A DNA stretch of 64,000 nt from Streptomyces indicus (GTDB lineage: Bacteria; Actinomycetota; Actinomycetes; Streptomycetales; Streptomycetaceae): positions 62,001-126,000 of the forward strand of contig NZ_FNFF01000013.1 of assembly GCF_900100315.1 (NCBI RefSeq). The letters are read 5' to 3'. The notes under the pieces are model-generated. The model was not told where the DNA came from and did not search any database. It saw only the letters and a program-made list of their open reading frames with translations. The translations under genes and the position numbers were made by a program. This document shows, piece by piece, positions 33,942 to 41,956 of the stretch (its first letter is position 1; the number at the start of each line of letters is the position of its first letter).

Positions 33942-36173
33942 ATGCCCCGCTTCAGTGTCATCGTCCCGGTCTTCAATGTGCAGGGGTTCCTCCGCGAGTG
34001 CCTCGACTCGGTGCTCGGCCAGTCGTTCACGGATCTCGAACTGATCGCGGTCGACGACTGCTCCCCCGACCACAGCGGCACCATCCTCGACGAGTACGCG
34101 GCCCGCGACTCCCGCGTCCGTGTGGTGCATCTGACGGAGAACGTCGGCCTCGGCCGCGCCCGCAATGTCGGCGTCGAGCACGCTTCCGGGGACTACCTTC
34201 TGTTCCTCGACAGCGACGACTCCTACACGCCCGGTCATCTGCGCGCCGTGGACGAGCGCCTGCGTCACTGCGATGATCCCGACCTGCTGGTCTTCGACCA
34301 TGTCCGCACGCAGTGGTGGGGCAGGAGCGGGCGCAGCGACGCGGGCCATCTCCTGGAGAAGATGGGCGACAGGACGTTCCGCGTGCAGGACCGGCCCGAG
34401 TACCTGCGGTTGTTCCTGGTCGCCTGGAACAAGGCGTTCCGGCGGGACTTCTTCCTCGAGCAGGGCTTCGCCTTCCGCCCCGGCCTCTACGAGGACGCCC
34501 CCGTCACCTACCTGGCGATGGTCACCGCGGAGCGGGTGGCCTGTCTCGACCGCGTCGGGGTCGAGTACCGGCAGCGCCGGCAGGGCGCCATCACCAAGAC
34601 GCCCGGCCGCAAGCACTTCGACATGTTCCCGCAGTACGAGGGACTGTTCGCGACCCTGGACGCCCGGCCCGAGCTGGCGTGGGCGCGTCCGCTGCTGTTC
34701 GCGCGCGCCCTGGACCACATGCTGTTCGCGCTGGTCCGCCCCGAGCGGGTGATGCCCAGGGACCGCCGGGCGTTCTACCGGGAGATCGCGTCGTTCTACC
34801 GGCGGCACCTGCCGCCCGACTTCACCGTGCCCGGGGGCCGACGGGGTGTGGAGTGCCGGCTTCTGGCCCGTGCGCCGTACGCCGCGTTCGAGCCGTTCTT
34901 CCCCGCCCGAAGGGTGCTGCGCAAGGCCCGGTCGCTGCTGCGGCCGCTGCGCCGGCGCGCCACGTCGAGGGTCAAGAAGGCGTACTACCGGCTGCACACC
35001 CTGCGTCCGCTGGACCGCAACCTCGCGGTGTTCTCCTCGGGGCACGCGGGCCAGGCCGCGGGCGACCCGGCCGCCCTCGCGGAGAAGGCGCGCGAACTCG
35101 CGCCGCACATCCGGCGGGTCTGGGTGATCAAGAAGAACCGGGCGCATCTGGTGCCCGAGGGCGACTCCTGGGTGGCTCCGGGCAGCCTCGCGCAGCACGC
35201 GCTGATGGCGCGGGCGGCGTACTGGTTCAACGACACCCCGTGGACCGGCAGCTGGCGCAAGCGGCGTGGCTCGGTCCATGTGCACACCCACCAGGGCGCG
35301 CCCGTCAAGCGGATGGGGCTCGACCTGTTGGACAAGCCCGGCGCGCGGCACGGGGTGAACGTGCGCGCCCATCTGTGGCACGCCGACCGCTGGGACCTGA
35401 GCCTGGTGGCGAGCGCGCACGCGGAGGAGATCTGGAACCGGGCCTACCCGTGCCACTACGAGGCGCTGCGCAGCGGCAGTCCGCGCAATGACGTGCTCGT
35501 GCAGGGCGATCCCGGCCGGGCCGCCGCGACGCGGGAGCGCCTCGGCATCCCCGCGGAGGACACGGTGGTGCTGTACGCGCCGACCACCCGCGAGTACCGC
35601 AAGGGCGGTTACGTGCCGCGGCTCGATCTGGAGCGGCTCGCGGCGAGCCTGGGCGCGGGCCGCACCTTGGTCGTGCGGCTCCACCCGTCGCTGGCCGAGC
35701 ATCCCGAACGGCGCCTGGAACTGCGTGACTTGCACCGCCGCGGCGTCCTCGTGGACGCGACGGACGAACCGCGGGTGCAGGACCTGCTGCTCGCGGCGGA
35801 CTGCCTCGTCACGGACTACTCCTCCCTGATGGCCGACTTCGCGCTGCTCGACCGTCCGATCGTGCTGCATCTGGACGACTGGGCGAGCTACCAGGCCACG
35901 CGCGGCACGTATCTGGATCTGCGGACCGACGCGCCCGGCCCGGTCACCGCCTCGCAGGAGGAGCTGGCGCGGGTGCTCGGCTCGGAGGCCTGGCGGGACG
36001 AGGAGTCGGCGGCGCGCCGGGCCGCGTTCCGGGCCCGCCTGTGCACCTACGAGGACGGGCGCGCGGCGGAGCGGGTGGTCCGGCATGTGCTGCTCGGGGA
36101 GCCCTTCGAGGCGCCCGCCCCGGCCGAACTGCCGCCGGTGCGCGAGGAGTCGGCGACGGCGGCGGCCTCGTAG
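33942..36173 (+). CDS. Bifunctional GT2 glycosyltransferase / CDP-glycerol glycerophosphotransferase, paralogue 2
   Basis: The product has 743 residues and lies three bases behind paralogue 1, with AAGGAG before the ATG. The GT2 domain is complete (SVIVPVFNVQGFLRE, AVDDCSPDHSG, LFLDSDDSY). In the C-terminal glycerophosphotransferase domain the HGTP motif of the family is replaced by THQGAPVKRMG, that is, Gln where His is expected. TDYSSLMADFALLDRP is kept. The pair probably arose by duplication and each seems to have changed a different active site. Products would be teichoic- or teichulosonic-type wall polymers. A strong terminator follows. Confidence 0.87.
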   Translation: MPRFSVIVPVFNVQGFLRECLDSVLGQSFTDLELIAVDDCSPDHSGTILDEYAARDSRVRVVHLTENVGLGRARNVGVEHASGDYLLFLDSDDSYTPGHLRAVDERLRHCDDPDLLVFDHVRTQWWGRSGRSDAGHLLEKMGDRTFRVQDRPEYLRLFLVAWNKAFRRDFFLEQGFAFRPGLYEDAPVTYLAMVTAERVACLDRVGVEYRQRRQGAITKTPGRKHFDMFPQYEGLFATLDARPELAWARPLLFARALDHMLFALVRPERVMPRDRRAFYREIASFYRRHLPPDFTVPGGRRGVECRLLARAPYAAFEPFFPARRVLRKARSLLRPLRRRATSRVKKAYYRLHTLRPLDRNLAVFSSGHAGQAAGDPAALAEKARELAPHIRRVWVIKKNRAHLVPEGDSWVAPGSLAQHALMARAAYWFNDTPWTGSWRKRRGSVHVHTHQGAPVKRMGLDLLDKPGARHGVNVRAHLWHADRWDLSLVASAHAEEIWNRAYPCHYEALRSGSPRNDVLVQGDPGRAAATRERLGIPAEDTVVLYAPTTREYRKGGYVPRLDLERLAASLGAGRTLVVRLHPSLAEHPERRLELRDLHRRGVLVDATDEPRVQDLLLAADCLVTDYSSLMADFALLDRPIVLHLDDWASYQATRGTYLDLRTDAPGPVTASQEELARVLGSEAWRDEESAARRAAFRARLCTYEDGRAAERVVRHVLLGEPFEAPAPAELPPVREESATAAAS

Positions 36174-36191
36174 CGACGGACGGATTGCAGC

Positions 36192-36232
36192 AAGGAGGCG
36201 GCGCCACCCTTCGCGGGTGGCGCCGCCTCCTT
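36192..36232. terminator. Strong bidirectional terminator hairpin
   Basis: A perfect 18-base stem (36192-36209 with 36215-36232) and a TTCGC loop lie between the convergent glycerophosphotransferase gene and the 36249 gene. The plus-strand arm begins AAGGAGG and ends in CTCCTT. Confidence 0.9.
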
Positions 36233-36248
36233 CTCATACGGGCTGCGG

Positions 36249-37400
36249 TCAGCGCAGCGCGTCGCGCACCAGCTCCAGATCGCCGTCCGAGGCCAACCCC
36301 GCGTGGTAGAGCCGCAGTTCAGTGGCGCCGAGCTCGGCGGCCCGTGCCGCGTCCTCGCGCAGCCGGGCGGGGGCGCCGCCCATCCCGCTCACCACGGTGA
36401 AGTTGGCGGCGAGCACCGCGTCCGGTGCGCCCACGGCGGCGAAGGGGGCGAGCAGCTCCGCGCCGCCCGTGCACGGCACGACCACGCCGTCCGCCACGCC
36501 CAGGATGTGGGCCGGGTCGACCCCGGCGTTGGCGCCGCAGTGGTACCGCACCGGGTCCGCGTGGAGCAGGACCTGGAAGCCGGCGGGGGCCGCGGCCCGT
36601 ACGGCGGCGACCGCCTCCTCCTGGAGGGAGCGGGCCACCGAGGTCCTGAACTGCAAGGTGGCGTCGAGCAGTTCGGCGGACAGGAGCTTGTCCAGGGGTG
36701 TGTCCGGCGGGGTCTCGCCGCGCCACAGCGGTTCGAGGGCGCCCCGTACCGCGGTCGCGAGCGCGTCGGGGTCGAGCCCCGACTCCGTATAACCCTCGCG
36801 GCAGGAGCCGCAGAAGCAGAGGGACATCAGGTACTGGCCGCCGTCGCCGAGCCCGACTCCGGCGGTCTTGTCGTGGGCGTGCAGATGCGCGAGTCCGTAC
36901 CAGCCGCAGGACTCCAGCTCGGTGCCGCGCGCGCCCGGCCGCACCGCCGCCTCGGCGGCGAGCTCGACGAGGTAGGAGCGGGTCGCGGGCTGTGCGATGC
37001 AGGGGGCCCAGGGGTAGCGGTCGCCGTACGCGTTGACCACCGAGGTGTCCGGATGCTCGGCGCCCATCCGGGAGTTGTGGGCGAGCACGACCCAGGTGTG
37101 CACCTCCAGGCCCGCGTCGGCGAGCGCACCGGCCGCCGTGCCGAAGGCGTCGCCGGGGGCCCAGGCCCCGGCGGCGTACGGCCGCAGCTCGCGTCCCTGC
37201 CAGCGCTCGCCCGGCGGGTACAGGACGGCCGCGTGCTCGGCCGTGACGATCCGGTGGGCGGGGTGGCGCGGGGTGAGGGCGCGGGTGGAGTGGTAGGCGG
37301 AGGCGAGGGTGACCTGCTGGGCGCCGAGTGCGGCGATGCGGCCGGCGGCTTCGGGGTCGCCGTTCACGTCCCAGGGGTAGACGAAGGCCGAGGTCTTCAC
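36249..37400 (-). CDS. Conserved protein of unknown function in the KDG dehydratase operon
   Basis: The product has 383 residues. I do not recognise the family. It starts KTSAFVYPWDVNGDPEAAG, has a CFCGSCREGY cysteine cluster near residue 200 and several His/Asp-rich turns (HTWVVLAHNSRMG, LHAHDKTAGVG), compatible with a TIM-barrel hydrolase or epimerase. The ATG overlaps the stop of the KDG dehydratase gene (ATGA), so it is co-translated and probably acts in the same sugar-acid pathway. No signal peptide is present. Confidence 0.75.
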   Translation of the reverse strand: MKTSAFVYPWDVNGDPEAAGRIAALGAQQVTLASAYHSTRALTPRHPAHRIVTAEHAAVLYPPGERWQGRELRPYAAGAWAPGDAFGTAAGALADAGLEVHTWVVLAHNSRMGAEHPDTSVVNAYGDRYPWAPCIAQPATRSYLVELAAEAAVRPGARGTELESCGWYGLAHLHAHDKTAGVGLGDGGQYLMSLCFCGSCREGYTESGLDPDALATAVRGALEPLWRGETPPDTPLDKLLSAELLDATLQFRTSVARSLQEEAVAAVRAAAPAGFQVLLHADPVRYHCGANAGVDPAHILGVADGVVVPCTGGAELLAPFAAVGAPDAVLAANFTVVSGMGGAPARLREDAARAAELGATELRLYHAGLASDGDLELVRDALR

Positions 37401-38389
37401 GCGCCCGCCTCCGCACCCTGCGCACCGTCGAGGTCCGCGTCACGGGAGCCGCCCGTCTCCTCCAGCAGGGCGCGCCCGCGCTCGATCAGCGCGGCCAGCT
37501 CCTTGACCTGCTGCTCGCTCGGCTCGTGCAGCGGGGTGCGGACCGCGCCGACCTCCTGACCGCCCAGCCGTACGCCCGCCTTGACGAGGGCGACCGCGAA
37601 ACCCCGGCCCTGGTTGCGCAGTTCGACGAACGGCCGGTAGAAGCCGTCGACCAGGAGGTTCGCGGTCTTGTCGTCGCCCGTGTTCAGGGCGCGGTGGAAG
37701 GCCTGGGCGATGTCCGGTGCGAAGCAGAACACCGCGGAGGAGTAGAGGGAGACGCCGATGCCGCGGTAGGCGAGGCCGGTGAGCTCGGCGGTCGGCAGCC
37801 CGTTGAAGTAGAGGAAGTCCTCGTGTCCGGCCGTGCGGACGGTGCTCACGATGCGCTGCATCAGGTCCAGGTCGCCGAGCCCGTCCTTGAACCCGACGAT
37901 CTTCGGGTGCGCGGCGAGTTCGACCACGGCCTCCGGTGTGAACACCGCGTTGTCCCGCTGGTAGACGATCACGTCGAGGGAGGTCGCCTCGGCGAGCGCG
38001 CGGTAGTGCGCGACGAGCCCTTCCTGTCCGGCCTTGACGAGATACGGGGGCATGGCGAGCAGCCCGTCCGCGCCGGCCTCCGCGGCCAGCCGCGCGTACC
38101 GCACCGCGAGCGCCGTGCCGTAGCCGGCGCCGGCGATCACCGGCACGCGCCCGTCCGCCGCCTCGACCGCCGCGGCCACGCAGGCCTGGAACTCCTCGGG
38201 CGTGACCGCGTGGAACTCGCCCGTGCCGCACACCGCGAACACGGCCGCGCCACCGGCCTCGACGCCCGCGCGCACGTGCGCGCGGTAGACGTCGAGCGCG
38301 AGCGAGCCGTCCGGGCCGAAGGCGGTCACGGGAAAGAACAGCGGTCCGCTGGGGATGCTGAGTCGAGCGGCGAGCGGGGCTGACGTCAC
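37397..38389 (-). CDS. 5-dehydro-4-deoxyglucarate dehydratase (KDG dehydratase)
   Basis: The product has 330 residues and is a DapA-superfamily TIM barrel. The Schiff-base lysine is Lys168 (KIVGFKDGLGDLD) and the catalytic Tyr143 sits in VIVYQRDNAVFT. The SGPLFFPVTAFGPDGSL start and CGTGEFH segment are typical of KDG dehydratases, which convert 5-dehydro-4-deoxy-D-glucarate to 2-oxoglutarate semialdehyde, water and CO2. GTG 38389 is chosen because AGGGAG lies seven bases upstream; longer versions cross the promoter. It is divergent to a uronate dehydrogenase gene, and the matching semialdehyde dehydrogenase is at 17928. Confidence 0.9.
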   Translation of the reverse strand: MTSAPLAARLSIPSGPLFFPVTAFGPDGSLALDVYRAHVRAGVEAGGAAVFAVCGTGEFHAVTPEEFQACVAAAVEAADGRVPVIAGAGYGTALAVRYARLAAEAGADGLLAMPPYLVKAGQEGLVAHYRALAEATSLDVIVYQRDNAVFTPEAVVELAAHPKIVGFKDGLGDLDLMQRIVSTVRTAGHEDFLYFNGLPTAELTGLAYRGIGVSLYSSAVFCFAPDIAQAFHRALNTGDDKTANLLVDGFYRPFVELRNQGRGFAVALVKAGVRLGGQEVGAVRTPLHEPSEQQVKELAALIERGRALLEETGGSRDADLDGAQGAEAGA

Positions 38390-38478
38390 GGGCTCTCTCC
38401 CTGGGCAGCGGCGGACCGTGTGCTCTGCCGCCAGGCCGTGCACGTTTCTGATCCGCGTCTATATTTCTGAACGCGACC

Positions 38479-38508
38479 ACGCTAAGCCGCCGGATCATCG
38501 CGGGTCAA
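38479..38508 (-). promoter_or_regulatory. Sigma70-type promoter of the KDG dehydratase operon
   Basis: On the minus strand TTGACC (38503-38508) and TAGCGT (38479-38484) are separated by 18 bases. Both hexamers fit the HrdB consensus of Streptomyces. Confidence 0.65.
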
Positions 38509-38580
38509 GCGCCCGTGCGCGGCTGATCGACGCCGAATTCGCCCGGTTCCGGGGCGCGTTGACGCCGGGGCGCCGACCCC

Positions 38581-38610
38581 TTGACGCGCCTGCGCAGAGA
38601 TCCTTAGCGT
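38581..38610 (+). promoter_or_regulatory. Sigma70-type promoter of the uronate dehydrogenase gene
   Basis: TTGACG (38581-38586) and TAGCGT (38605-38610) are separated by 18 bases, the same arrangement as the divergent promoter at 38479-38508. The leader to the ATG would be about 135 bases. Confidence 0.65.
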
Positions 38611-38753
38611 GTCCACGGATGTGAATGGCGTGCAGGAATACGTCCATCGAAGACGTGACGGTGCCCCGGCCGCCTCCGCACGTATACGTTCATGTGGTCG
38701 CGACCCAGGCACCCACCACGGCACCCGACCACGGCACCCGAGGAGACCACCCC

Positions 38754-39572
38754 ATGCCCGCTCCCCGCACCGTCCTGCTCACCGGCGCCGCCGGCGGCCT
38801 CGGCACCCTGATGCGGGGCCTTCTGCCCGCGTACGGCTACGAGTTGCGGCTGCTCGACATGGTGGCCGTCGAGACCGCCGAGGGCGAACCGGCCGCGATC
38901 AAGGCGGACCTCGCGGACCGGGCGGCGCTGCGCGAGGCGGTGCGGGGCGTGGACGCGATCGTCCATCTCGCGGGCATCTCCCTGGAGTCCACCTTCGAGA
39001 AGATCCTCAAGGCGAACATCGAGGGGACCTACCACCTCTACGAGGCGGCCCGCGAGGAAGGCGTCCGGCGGATCGTGTTCGCCTCCTCGAACCACGCGAT
39101 CGGCTTCACCCCGCGCCCGCAGGGCGAGGACCCGCTGATTCCGATCGACGCACCGCGCCGGCCGGACACCTTCTACGGCCTGTCGAAGTCGTTCGGCGAG
39201 GATCTCGCCCAGTTCTACTGGGACAAGCACGGCATCGAGACGGTGTCGGTGCGCATCGGTTCGTGCTTCATGGAGCCCACCTCGGTGCGGATGCTGTCGG
39301 TGTGGATGTCCCCCGGCGACGGGGCGCGCCTGTTCCACGCCGCGCTCACGGCACCCGACGTGGGCCACACCGTCGTCTACGGCTCCTCCGCCAACACCCG
39401 CCTGTGGTGGGACCTTTCGAGCGCCCGCGCCCTCGGGTACGAGCCGCAGGACGACTCGGAGCAGTACGCGGAGAAGCTGATCGCCGAGCAGGGTGAACTG
39501 TCGGAGGACAACCCGGATCACGCGTACCTCGGCGGCCACTTCTGCACGAACCCGCCGATGTGGCCGCACTGA
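38754..39572 (+). CDS. NAD-dependent epimerase/dehydratase-family uronate dehydrogenase
   Basis: The product has 272 residues and is an extended short-chain dehydrogenase: nucleotide loop TVLLTGAAGGLGTLM, Ser111/Ser112 in FASSNHAIGF, and the catalytic Tyr141-x3-Lys145 in TFYGLSKSFGED. The overall length and the C-terminal SANTRLWWDLS segment are those of uronate dehydrogenases, which oxidise galacturonate or glucuronate to aldarolactones. AGGAG lies eight bases before the ATG. The divergent KDG dehydratase supports the assignment, though other sugar dehydrogenases remain possible. Confidence 0.85.
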   Translation: MPAPRTVLLTGAAGGLGTLMRGLLPAYGYELRLLDMVAVETAEGEPAAIKADLADRAALREAVRGVDAIVHLAGISLESTFEKILKANIEGTYHLYEAAREEGVRRIVFASSNHAIGFTPRPQGEDPLIPIDAPRRPDTFYGLSKSFGEDLAQFYWDKHGIETVSVRIGSCFMEPTSVRMLSVWMSPGDGARLFHAALTAPDVGHTVVYGSSANTRLWWDLSSARALGYEPQDDSEQYAEKLIAEQGELSEDNPDHAYLGGHFCTNPPMWPH

Positions 39573-39640
39573 GACCGGCGCGGCCGCACTGAGACCGGCG
39601 CGGCCGCACTGAGACCGGCGCGGCCGCACCGAGGCTGACC
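39562..39640 (+). repeat. 20-base tandem repeat starting inside the udh stop codon region
   Basis: Three identical 20-base units (GGCCGCACTGAGACCGGCGC) run from 39562 to 39621, with a decayed fourth copy to about 39640. The first unit contains the TGA of the uronate dehydrogenase gene. Confidence 0.9.
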
Positions 39641-39668
39641 CGGCCGGCGCGGGCCCGCCCGAAATCCG

Positions 39669-39699
39669 TTGTACGCGGCCCGGGCCCGCACCCTAGATT
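39669..39699 (+). promoter_or_regulatory. Promoter of the 73-residue protein gene, leaderless
   Basis: TTGTAC (39669-39674), 19-base spacer, TAGATT (39694-39699), then six bases to the ATG at 39706. Confidence 0.5.
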
Positions 39700-39705
39700 C
39701 GGCGC

Positions 39706-39927
39706 ATGCCACGACCTCACGGGTTCCGATACGCGCAGCAGGGCGATGCGTCCGTCACGATCACGCACCACGGACGCCCCGCCACGACCCTGCGCGGAGC
39801 ACGCGCTCAGAAGTTCCTGGCCGAAGTGACCGCCGGGGACGAGCAGTTGGTCATGGCCCGCTGGACCGGCGCGTACAAGTTCGGCAACGAACGCGCCGCC
39901 CGCAACCACCCGCGCAACCGCGGCTGA
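39706..39927 (+). CDS. Small conserved hypothetical protein
   Basis: The product has 73 residues, is basic, and has the segments VTITHHGRPATTLRG and AQKFLAEV. I know of no function. Coding use (GC at third positions) and the upstream signal support it: TAGATT at 39694-39699 lies six bases before the ATG, with TTGTAC 19 bases further upstream, and there is no ribosome site, so it is probably translated leaderless. Confidence 0.75.
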   Translation: MPRPHGFRYAQQGDASVTITHHGRPATTLRGARAQKFLAEVTAGDEQLVMARWTGAYKFGNERAARNHPRNRG

Positions 39928-39988
39928 GGGTCCGGGCGGGCAACCGGGACGCCGGCGGCAACCGGCCGCTGACTAGGCTCCCGTGCCC

Positions 39989-40816
39989 ATGAAGATACTC
40001 ATCTCGGTCGACATGGAGGGCGTCTCGGGGATCGTGCACCCCTCCGAGACCAACCCGGACGGCTACGACTACCAGCGCAGCCGGCAGTCGATGACCGCCG
40101 ACGCCAACAGCGTCATCGCCGGCGTGTTCGACGCCGTGCCCGATGCGGCGGTGCGGGTCGCCGACGCGCACGGGCCGTTCCGCAACCTCCTGCCGGAGCA
40201 ACTCGACCGCCGCGCACGCCTGGTGCGCGGCAAGCCGCGTCCGCTCGGCATGCTGGGCGGCCTCGACGCGGACACCGACGCGGTGCTGCTGGTCGGCTAC
40301 CACGCGCGGGCGGGCGAGGGCCCGGCCGTGCTGGCCCACACGATGAACGACGGGCTGCTCGATGTGCGGGTGGCGGGCCGCCCGATGGGCGAGATCGGGC
40401 TCAACGCGGCGATGGCCGGCCATCTCGGTGTGCCCGTCGTCCTCCTGAGCGGCGACGACGCGGCGTGCGCCGAGCTGCACGCCCTGGTCCCCGCGGCCGT
40501 CACGGCCGAGGTCAAGCAGGCCCTCGGGCAAGGGGCCGCGGTGACCCTGCACCCGGAGGAGGCGCGCGAACTCCTGCGCCGCAGCGCCGCCGAGGCGATA
40601 CGCCGCCGCTCCGGGATCACCCCGCTGTCCCTCACCGGCCCGCTGGAGGTGGAGGTCGACCTGGCCGCCGCCTTCATGGTCGACCTGGCCACCCTGGTGC
40701 CGGGGGTCACGCGCCGCGCGGGCGGGCGGACGGTGGCGTTCACGGCCACGGACTTCGGCGAGGCGTACCGACTGCTGCTTCTGCTGGCCCAGTTGGCGAC
40801 GATCAGGCCGGCTTAG
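39989..40816 (+). CDS. M55-family metallopeptidase (D-aminopeptidase DppA-like)
   Basis: The product has 275 residues from ATG 39989. The zinc ligands of DppA are present: Asp8 and Glu10 in SVDMEGVSG, a His in RVADAHGPF, a His in GYHARAGEG and a Glu in GEIGLNAA. DppA is a self-compartmentalising D-aminopeptidase thought to recycle peptidoglycan D-amino-acid peptides. There is no ribosome site; TAGGCT at 39974-39979 suggests a leaderless transcript (in-frame GTG 39983 is an alternative start). It stands alone, with no dpp transport genes beside it. Confidence 0.88.
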   Translation: MKILISVDMEGVSGIVHPSETNPDGYDYQRSRQSMTADANSVIAGVFDAVPDAAVRVADAHGPFRNLLPEQLDRRARLVRGKPRPLGMLGGLDADTDAVLLVGYHARAGEGPAVLAHTMNDGLLDVRVAGRPMGEIGLNAAMAGHLGVPVVLLSGDDAACAELHALVPAAVTAEVKQALGQGAAVTLHPEEARELLRRSAAEAIRRRSGITPLSLTGPLEVEVDLAAAFMVDLATLVPGVTRRAGGRTVAFTATDFGEAYRLLLLLAQLATIRPA

Positions 40817-40909
40817 TCGGGGTCGGCCGCCGGTCACCGGTCACCGCGGCGTGCCTCGCCTGCGGCGAAGGCGGTGGCACCGACGGCGGCCCTCGGGCAG
40901 GCTGACGCC

Positions 40910-41293
40910 ATGATCTCAGTGGTACAGAACGTGGCGATCGACTGCGCGGACGCCTATGCGTCGGCCCGGTTCTGGAGCGAGGTGACGGGTCAGCCGCTCG
41001 ACGCCGACGCGCGACCGGGCGACGAGGCGGTCCAGATCCCCATGCCCGAGGGCCCGTTCCTCTACTTCAACCAGGTCCCGGAACCCAAGACGGTCAAGAA
41101 CCGCATCCACCTGTGCCTGCGCCCGAGCAGCTCACGCGAACCGGAGGTCGATCGCCTGCTGGCCCTGGGCGCCACCTGGGTCGCCGACCGCCGCGAGCCC
41201 GACGGCTCGGGCTGGGCCGTCCTGGCGGACCCGGAGGGCAACGAGTTCTGCGTGCTGCGCAGCACCTCGGACCGGGCCGCACAGGGCAGTTGA
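40910..41293 (+). CDS. VOC-family (glyoxalase/bleomycin-resistance-like) protein
   Basis: The product has 127 residues, with two beta-alpha-beta-beta-beta units (VVQNVAIDCADAYASARFWS and WAVLADPEGNEFCVL). These proteins bind a metal and act on small thiol or dioxygenase substrates; actinobacterial relatives of this size are of unknown role. ATG 40910 is preferred to the upstream GTG because CAGGCT, a -10-like box, ends six bases before it. Confidence 0.85.
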   Translation: MISVVQNVAIDCADAYASARFWSEVTGQPLDADARPGDEAVQIPMPEGPFLYFNQVPEPKTVKNRIHLCLRPSSSREPEVDRLLALGATWVADRREPDGSGWAVLADPEGNEFCVLRSTSDRAAQGS

Positions 41294-41415
41294 GGACGCA
41301 TAGGCCGAGCACCCACTGACGTCACGACTTGGTCACTGCGTCTCCATATTTCCCTCACACTCGGTGGCCCCGGTTCTATCGTCGTTCCCTCCAGCACGTC
41401 ATCCGGGGGGACGAC

Positions 41416-41889
41416 ATGAGCAGTCCGTACACACCGCCGCCGATGCCGCGGCCCGGCCGGTCCGCCCCGAGGTGGGCGCGCAAGCGGTTCGTCCTGCCCG
41501 CGCTCGGCCTCGCGTTCTTCCTCGGTGTCGGGGCAGGGGCGAGTGGCGGCGAGTCCGGTGACAAGGCCGCCGCGGGCAGCGCGAGGCCCACGGTCACCGC
41601 GACGGTCACGGCCACCGCGACACTGACGGCGAGCGCCGAACCCGAGCCCGCGCCCACGGTCACCGAGACCAAGACGGTGAAGGTCACCGCGACGGTGACG
41701 GCCGACACCGCCGCGGGAGGCTCCGGCGGCGGAAGCGGCGGTGACGACGGGGACAACGGCGGGGGCAGTGTGTACTACGCGAATTGCAGCGCGGCCCGCG
41801 CCGCGGGAGCCGCCCCGGTGCACAGCGGCGAGCCCGGTTACGGACGCCATCTCGACCGCGACGGCGACGGCGTGGGCTGCGACAGCTGA
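41416..41889 (+). CDS. Excalibur calcium-binding domain protein, membrane-anchored or secreted
   Basis: The product has 157 residues. A basic stretch and a hydrophobic segment (FVLPALGLAFFLGVGAGASG) form a signal anchor, followed by a Thr/Val-rich repeat region (TVTATVTATATLTA), a Gly/Asp-rich linker and an excalibur motif at the end (YYANCSAARAAGAAPVHSGE, then YGRHLDRDGDGVGCDS). The DxDxDG loop binds calcium. It is outside the cell. The ATG follows GGGGGG. Confidence 0.87.
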   Translation: MSSPYTPPPMPRPGRSAPRWARKRFVLPALGLAFFLGVGAGASGGESGDKAAAGSARPTVTATVTATATLTASAEPEPAPTVTETKTVKVTATVTADTAAGGSGGGSGGDDGDNGGGSVYYANCSAARAAGAAPVHSGEPGYGRHLDRDGDGVGCDS

Positions 41890-41956
41890 TCGCCGGGCGC
41901 GCAGGACGAAGGGGCGGTCCCGCCGGTGCGGGGCCGCCCCTGTGGGTGTCGGAGCG

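Larger units (their letters stand above)
38390..38753. promoter_or_regulatory. Divergent control region between KDG dehydratase and uronate dehydrogenase genes
   Basis: The 364-base gap holds two promoters facing outwards, a direct repeat TTTCTGA at 38445-38451 and 38464-38470 just downstream of the minus-strand -10 box, and a 10-base palindrome ACGTATACGT at 38680-38689 in the plus-strand leader. The repeats are candidate sites for a GntR- or IclR-type regulator. Confidence 0.55.
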
